From the NCBI RefSeq assembly GCF_040183065.1, contig NC_091119.1, positions 208,820,298-208,884,297 of the forward strand: DNA of 64,000 nucleotides. Direction: 5' to 3'. Of the stretch, positions 57,950 to 64,000 are shown in pieces. Both the position numbers and the translations under genes were made by a program. The notes below the pieces were generated by a model. That model saw only the letters and a program-made list of their open reading frames with translations. It was not told where the DNA came from and searched no databases. The DNA is from Periplaneta americana (Eukaryota; Arthropoda; Insecta; Blattodea; Blattidae). Every line of letters begins with the position of its first letter. The first letter of the stretch is position 1.

Positions 57950-58075
57950 TGCGATGTCACAGGAAACCGGAGCTCCCGAAGAAAACCCTGTCACCTGTCC
58001 ACGGGCTTGCCCAACACAAGTATAAATCGGGGGTACGCTGGAGATCGCGCTCCAGCCACTAGACCACACATCATA
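57950..58075 (-). mobile_element. SINE family H head and core (minus)
   Basis: Minus: TGTGGTCTAGTGGCTGGAGCG (A box), then GACAGGGTTTTCTTCGGGAGC and CTCCGGTTTCCTGTG, the H core. Confidence 0.6.
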
Positions 58076-58800
58076 AATTATTGTACAGTAAATTTTAATA
58101 ATGTGGAACGATACGCAGGCTACAATCAAAGTTTCTACGGTAGCTATTGGAAACTGAACAGCAATGAGCCACACAATCTGGCAACAAACAATTTTTTTTC
58201 AACTGACGAACTCCGAATTAGCCAACTTGGATCTGAGCAGAGGTGCGTGCGCCGTGCTGACCACTTCATTCTAGTTCACGTCAAAGGAGCTGAACCAGTA
58301 GATTACCGGCTTGTCGCCCGCCCACGTTTGCGTCGCCTAGACAGTAATGCCACCTCTGCATTTGAAAGTGCCCGTCTTTCCTTTTACCCATTCCTCTTGC
58401 TTACTTCGTATTTTATTGAAAGTGCGTGCTGTTGATATTGCATTGTTCATCAACGTGTTTCTCCGTAATGGTTCTTTGTAGGGCTTAAAATTATTAAATA
58501 AAAGAATACACTAATAGGTACTGCTGCCTAAGTACCCTAAACTAGGACACCCATATCCCAATCGAAATTGGACTTAAATCGTGGTCTCTAAAGCTGCACT
58601 AACTGCTGTGAGCTTCAAAAACTCCGAATTCCGGAAAGAGGATCGCGGCTAGAAAGCGGTCCTTGTCTTGAGCGAAAGTCTCAAAATTAGGTTTTGTGGA
58701 CGAACAAATCCAGCGACACTTGTCTTCTCAGGACTACTGCGTGACGTCATGAACAACGAATCATTTGATGGAGAGGGGAGGCGTGTCAAGGAAGGTAGTG
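58076..58800. other. Nothing recognised
   Basis: No supportable gene or element beyond the candidate exon to the right. Confidence 0.35.
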
Positions 58801-58825
58801 TGTGGTGTGTGCCATCTGTACTTAC

Positions 58826-58890
58826 CTCGCGTTTACTAATTACCATGACAACGCAATTCGGACACTTCCGCTGCTGCGCAGACGGAAATA
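58826..58890 (-). promoter_or_regulatory. Candidate TATA-less promoter / first coding exon (minus)
   Basis: On the minus strand CTGCGCAGCAGCGGAAGTG (NRF1-like and ETS-like motifs) precedes ATGG at 58846. Seven codons (MVISKRE) then end CGCGAG|GTAAGT, a strong donor at 58825-58820. A TGACGTCA-like CRE is at 58740-58750. No second exon was identified. Confidence 0.25.
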
Positions 58891-59239
58891 TCTGAAGAAG
58901 AAAAAAGAAAAGGAAAACGCAATCTGGTTCACGTCTTAGCTGCACTCGGAAAAAAAAAACTGGACTAGGAAGACGATCTCTTTTCATATGCTGTTCATGT
59001 ATACTCAACACGAAAGGGAATGCGGTTCGATACCGGAAGGTTATGGGGAATTTTTCTAGGCTATTTCAAATTCCTCGTAATAGCATTTCCATTGCGTCTT
59101 TACAATATTTGACTATATAAGAATGTTTTCTTACTTCTAGAATAATAATATGAAAAAAGTAAATAGCAAATTATGTTTTAGGGAGAACATTTCAGGTAAG
59201 AAATTTGAAATTTTTAGAAATAGTGATTTTTCAAAACAC

Positions 59240-59476
59240 AATTCTGCAGTGCCTGGGAAAAGTGACACAAGTCAGTTTCCACAAACCTTTTTTGATAATT
59301 TATTGACAACTTCGGAACATCTGCTCGCTCGGAAAAAGAGACATAAGTATTTCTCCCATTACAATAATTCATACAGAAAAAAATCAAATCGACATAAACC
59401 AGTGTAAGTTGTCAATAAATTATCAAAAAAGGTTTGTGGAAACTGACATGTCACTTTTTCCAGGCACTGCAGAATT
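59240..59476. repeat. Inverted repeat, ~72-bp arms, 93-bp spacer
   Basis: Left arm 59240-59312 (AATTCTGCAGTGCCTGGGAA ... TATTGACAACTT) and right arm 59406-59476 (AAGTTGTCAATA ... CACTGCAGAATT). The arms are nearly identical with a 2-base indel. It could be a foldback element; no target duplication seen. Confidence 0.92.
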
Positions 59477-60540
59477 TAAATTAAAAAAAACGTTCATAAG
59501 GCATACAATTTTGGACTAAATGAGATGAAACTCAGTACAAACATTATTTGTATCCAGCATGATAAAGATCTAAGTCAAACGGTTAAGAAAATCCAAATTT
59601 CACCTCAGTGGCTCACGTTAAATATATAGTTACTGTTAGAATTACCGTCTCTCATAGGTCTCTGTAGCTCAGAAGGAGTTTTCAGTAAATAAGTTATATC
59701 CAGAAGCAATATTCCGAGGGCTCTATGTACGCTTTGCTGCCAGTTGGAACACCTGAAGAAGTTATTGTTCGATATTATGTACGTTGACACAGTGGAAGGT
59801 AAATTCCTGCACTTTGACCCGAGTGGGCCCCGAATTCTGTGTCTCGGGTCCTATTTCCTCGATACTTTCTATCAATTTCTCCTCTCAGGTTAATAATTGT
59901 TGTTCCTGCGTCACGACGCAAACAGACGCGTTGCGTTACGAGACGGATGATGGCGGCATTGCGCATCTCGGTGAAACCGTGGCAAAGCGAACAAACATGA
60001 CGTAACACTGAGGTAACCTGCGACCTCGATCTGAGCATGCGTGTCATATTCAGAAGCAGCAGTGGTATGGCTTATAAACGCCATCGTGCGACTCTTCCGT
60101 CTTCGAATCAGAGGATGTCACACTGTGCGGTATATCTTGAATCACTGATTTATGACGGGCAACTCCTGTCTCTTCAGTTCAACTTTTGAAATTCTTGCTT
60201 CTCTCGACTCCCAAATCTGGCAGCTATGGGAAGCAGTAACAAGTGGCATCTTACCCTGTCAAGAATCGAGTGAGACTTTGTACGGAAGCCACTGATTTAT
60301 GGGCATTGGCTTCTACTGTGGGTTATGTATAGTGACGAAGCTTGAGATGATTTTTGCATTTCTCGCCATACAGCGCTCCAAGCGGCTAGCGACTAGGAAC
60401 AATAGACTGTGCCGTATGTCGCATTGTTGTGAAGGAAAGGAAAAGTTGTGTAAACTGTGAAATGTTCGTTACCGGTTGTAATAAAATATGTTAATGGCTA
60501 AAATACTATAATTGGAATAATAATATGGGACAAGGAGAAG
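59477..60540. other. Nothing recognised
   Basis: No supportable gene or element. Confidence 0.4.
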
Positions 60541-60608
60541 ACGTTTGTATGATATAAATTGTAAGAAAAAGAGGCCAGAGTTATCCTTCTTCCGAAAGAT
60601 CCAGCAAG
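60536..60608 (+). other. Possible THAP-like exon end (weak)
   Basis: RRRLYDINCKKKRPELSFFR then KIQQ, ending CAGCAAG|GTGAGT. C-x-K..PEL-SFFR resembles the middle of a THAP zinc-binding motif, whose first exon often ends soon after. The first cysteine of the pair is not in frame and no ATG is clear. Confidence 0.18.
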
Positions 60609-60823
60609 GTGAGTTTATAAAACATACTATGTACGCTACTTCATGAAAATATAAATAAACCTTATTTATTTAATATTTCAATAATGGAAGGAAGGTGTTA
60701 ATTTTTCCAAAAGAACACGATAACGAAAGTAATACATTTGTCGTCTGCTAGGGAAAAGGGTCTGTGATGAAGCGATAGTAGCGATCCTAGTGGCTAACAA
60801 CTAGCAAGTTCAACTGTCAATGG

Positions 60824-61335
60824 ATGCATATTCCCCGAAAAGTCAAGCAACAATCTTCACGAAATGTTGCTCTAGACCAAACACAAATATTATCTGCTAC
60901 AGATTCCAATCCCATGACATCAACAGTCACACTGGATTGTGGACTTACATGGCTACCACAGGTCAACGCTAAAATAAGAAACGGTTGTAGAAGGCTTCAT
61001 TTATTATACCCACTCATCAAATCGTCTGCTCTCAATTACAAAGTTAAAGTGAATATATACAAGACCCTAATTCTATCTGCTCTATTCTACGCAGCTCCAG
61101 CTTAGGCATTTATACCCAAACCCACAATGAAGAAACTTCAAGTACGGTATTTTAAAATAAAATCCTACGCATTATTCAAAGAAGTGGCTGGGGTACAAGT
61201 ACATGACGACCTGGAAATAGGCACCGTTTCTACAACCATCAGAAACTCTATCACAAGGCTTCACAACCCACTAATACAACCTTGCCACTTACAGTATTCA
61301 ACTGCAATAGATAAGCACCGAAGACCTGAAAGCAT
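60824..61335 (+). pseudogene. Jockey-like LINE C-terminal fragment
   Basis: TLDCGLTWLPQVNAKIRNGC, RLHLLYPLIKSSALNYKVKV, IYKTLILSALFYAAPA stop, then after the TAG PTMKKLQVRYFKIK. The YLG-TLD..LTW, LYPLL, LYKTLIRP..TYA.P.W and KLQ..QNK order is characteristic of jockey-clade RT ends. Stops and a frameshift; later frames to 61390 look like the remaining tail. Confidence 0.75.
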
Positions 61336-61390
61336 TCCTACTACGATTTTTAATAATAATCAAGCTGTACCTACATGTCAACCCCTTTGA

Positions 61391-62545
61391 GGTCTGGATC
61401 TTTTAAACTCAAGGCACAGATCACCATGTTGAACAACAATAAGAAGAAGGTCGAGAGACCGACACTCTGTTTATACAACAGAAGAAGAAGCACTATTAAA
61501 GGGACTGATAAATAAGTGTGCGAGATATTTACTAATATAATTATGGAAATTAAACGTGATATATTTACTTAACATGTACCGTGTGTACATTTGTGAAGTT
61601 AATCCATCCCTCAGTTTCATTCACCATTTAAGAAACGCAATGCAAAAATTAGATATACGCGTATGTGGTGCATAGCAAGATCGATATGAAACTACAGTTC
61701 TGTTGGTTTGAATGTTTCATTTTGTTACCGTTGATAAAAGGTGATTATGGATCTATGATAACAGAAATAATTAATGAGGGACATGCAATATATTACTTTC
61801 TTTTCTCATGAAGCCACATTCCGAAATTGGTTCTAACTCACAACAAAAGTTTCATGTATAATATGTTACATGGCCTATTAGATTAGGCTGCATAGCCTTT
61901 CTCAAGAAATTCATTTATACATTCTATTAAATGAAATAGGCCTGAAATCGCACTTGCAAGTCGTTAGCAGGCCTACATCTTCCAAATGTTAAGTTCAATC
62001 TCACGATTTTTTTTTCAGATTTGGCAACACTGTCTAGCAGTTGCCTTGCTAGCAAGAGGGCTTTGCTAACGATAGATCATGGCTTGCCTCGGCCCAGCGT
62101 GGTACATTCTTCACGTGAAAGAACCCTGTGCCTGATAGAGGGCTCCGGGTAAAATTTGTCTGCCACTTCTCGACCTCGTTGAATTTCAACGCGGGCCAGG
62201 AGCGTTATGAGAGCTGGAAGTAGAAATAGTATGCGACTCGCAAGCATGTGTCGTGAAGAAGCATCACCTCCATGATTCACTACCATAACAGAGGGTGGGT
62301 CTTGCCAAAACTTTATAAGCTTTCAATTTTAATGAACACATAATCCCTATAGTTGAATGCCTCCGTGATCATAGACAAAACTGTTTAGAGCAATTGAATA
62401 ATAATGCAACGTTCCAGGATACCAAAGGAGATGCAACGGTACATCCCCAGAGGGAGATCAATGGGTCCACCATTCCAAAGATACCGGGAGAACATAAGAG
62501 GCCACAAGGCAGATTACTTCACAAGCAGATGATGATGACGACCGA
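61391..62545. other. Unassigned
   Basis: 62050-62290 is less AT-rich and may be a SINE body (GAGGGCTCCGGGTAAAATTTG), but no A/B boxes were found. No gene supported. Confidence 0.4.
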
Positions 62546-62588
62546 GCGTAGCAAACGCCTCTGCCGATTGAGCTACGCCAATGGCGCA
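62546..62588 (-). mobile_element. SINE family C-like head fragment
   Basis: Minus: GGCGTAGCTCAATCGGCAGAG then GCGTTTGCTACGC, a tRNA-like A-box half next to an (ATT)n tract (62590-62632). Confidence 0.65.
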
Positions 62589-62592
62589 ATGC

Positions 62593-62632
<40 letters not shown>

Positions 62633-63205
62633 GCATGTCTCGATTGGCTAGAAAACTGCCTGGAAGCTCCTCGGGCTGCTGATCGCGCGCAGGGAAAGGT
62701 CAGTACGAAGGAAGTTCACCAAACAGGGCAGAGGAATCGGCCGCGTTGTCTTCTTACAATGTTTCGTAAAGCTGCCTCCGTTCTTACGAGTATTCTGTGT
62801 CCCACATACTGCGAGCGCTGACGACAGCGTGCATACAGATCACTACGCGTTCACACATCCATATTGTTAGATGCGTTGAAACTTCCCAACTGCCAAGCCA
62901 CGAGATGTGTACTCGGACACACACGACAGAGATGAGATGACTTTCACCGACCTTGCAGCGTCCTTCCTTTCACTCCCACGAGTTCCGAACTTTCCACACA
63001 TGGACTGAGCTTCAAACGACAGAACGAATGAAGAAAAAGTAACAGAGGAAGACTGCAACGAAACGAAATCAAGAAAAACGACACATAAAGTAGAAGGGCT
63101 CAGATAAAATTAAGGAAACAGTTTCCCACTGCAATCTAAACCATACGGAGTGTGCACAATTAAGTGTCGAGTTTCTTTAAATAGTGATTGTACTGGTACT
63201 GTAAA
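62633..63205. other. Nothing recognised
   Basis: No supportable gene or element. Confidence 0.4.
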
Positions 63206-63445
63206 GATTTATTGGAACAGATACAGTAATTGTTGAGCTATTTTTCAACATATTCTCCACCGGAATTGAGACATTTGGCATACCGTGGAACCAACAGACG
63301 GTTATCACACGCTGGTTCCGATTCCAGGCGGCAGACTTCTACGACACAGTTGATCCCACAGTATGACAATAAATTAATGTCTCAATTCCGGTAGAGAATA
63401 TGTTGAAAAATAGCACAATTGCTGTATTTGTTCCAATAAATATTT
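63206..63445. mobile_element. Palindrome of two mariner-like transposase 3' ends
   Basis: Arms 63206-63275 and 63376-63445 are ~70-bp inverted repeats. Read inward to outward, each arm encodes KCLNSG(G/R)EYVEK, a stop, and then a polyadenylation-type AATAAA. From the left arm the minus frame extends through the spacer (LESEPACDNRLLVPRYAKCL). This ending is typical of mariner/Tc1-like transposases. The element is therefore two opposed 3' ends rather than ordinary TIRs. Confidence 0.75.
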
Positions 63446-63890
63446 CCATGAAATTGTGTTTTCTTTCTGTAAACGGCAGCAGGGAAACATGCTTTCTGGA
63501 CGGCCCTCGTCTTCATAATATCTTCTGTATTTTGTTTGCTTACTTTTTACCCAATAGGTTGATCATTTAAAAAATAGTACAGCTTACATCTTGATTATTG
63601 CATGAGCCCCCAATGATGCTAGCCCAAGAAAACTTCTACTCTTACAGCAAGAATAATGTCGGTCACATAGGCCCATAAGACAACATTAAGAATATGCTCG
63701 ACATGACGTAATGATATTGATCTCGGACTGCAATGAATAATAAAATTTCAAGTTCCATTACAAGCAGTGAATTAAAAGCAATAAAACGAAGTCGTTGTTC
63801 CATCATGCCATATACTGCAGAAAAATAATCATGTCTTTAGATCTCATAAGGCACATATAGGCCTATACTGCCATTAACTACTAATAACAA

Positions 63891-63948
<58 letters not shown>

Positions 63949-63949
63949 G
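63891..63949. repeat. (ATT)n microsatellite
   Basis: About 20 units close to the window end. Confidence 0.97.
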
Positions 63950-64000
63950 AACTTTTCCTTTATTTTTTTTTTATAAATCTTAGTTGTAATACTACTAAAT

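Noticed and set aside
57821-58174. Minus frame with poly-His
   Set aside because: Poly-His is the (GGT)n tract read antisense, not a metal-binding protein.
57890-58435. 181-codon plus-strand frame
   Set aside because: It opens in (GGT)n, crosses a SINE antisense and has no protein-like pattern.
1-64000. CRISPR array, telomeric (TTAGG)n, rRNA genes
   Set aside because: No regularly spaced direct repeats with unique spacers, no TTAGG arrays and no rRNA-like sequence were seen.

Overview
This window looks like repeat-dense, AT-rich genomic DNA from a large insect genome. A cockroach is my best guess. The evidence is several tRNA-headed SINE families, degenerate non-LTR retrotransposons, insect-type HTH transposon remnants, hAT, pogo, Tc1 and piggyBac-type relics, and many (ATT)n microsatellites. 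The species is inferred from the look of the repeats, not from any database result. I found no prokaryotic features, no CRISPR array, no operon and no complete host protein-coding gene. Most long open frames are microsatellite or transposon artefacts.

Layout. 0-10 kb: a tRNA-like SINE head, two LINE 3' fragments, a direct repeat and a 281-bp near-perfect palindrome, two SINE copies, the first copy of a four-copy TA-flanked short transposon (called MITE-Q here) and an HTH-type transposon relic. 10-20 kb: MITE-Q copy 2, a degenerate hAT element with its 5' terminus and a dated SINE insertion, and a Tc1-like remnant. 20-32 kb: SINEs, a TTAA-flanked piggyBac-like MITE, a zinc-finger transposase fragment, a candidate TATA/Inr core promoter with a splice donor (minus strand), two tandem SINEs with clean target duplications and a head-to-head tRNA-SINE palindrome. 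32-42 kb: LINE and Penelope-like fragments, a 272-bp MITE, an unidentified frameshifted coding relic, a second candidate promoter/first exon, a pogo-like element and a LINE interrupted by two SINEs. 42-50 kb: MITE-Q copies 3 and 4, and a DNA transposon inserted in an (ATT)n tract next to a nearly full RT-domain LINE. 50-64 kb: sparse SINEs, a third copy of that LINE, inverted repeats, a jockey-like fragment and a palindrome made of two transposase 3' ends.

How the parts relate. The elements interact mainly by nesting, and several insertions can be ordered by target-site duplications. Three SINE families with different tRNA heads share one 3' hairpin tail, which suggests a common LINE partner. 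Several 5'-truncated LINE fragments start right next to (ATT)n tracts. The palindrome TAGGCCTA occurs 16 times where fewer than one is expected. The best candidates for something undescribed are MITE-Q with its conserved open frames, and the transposon with GAGCAATTCCACG termini at 45.0-46.1 kb. Neither amounts to a demonstrated new system.
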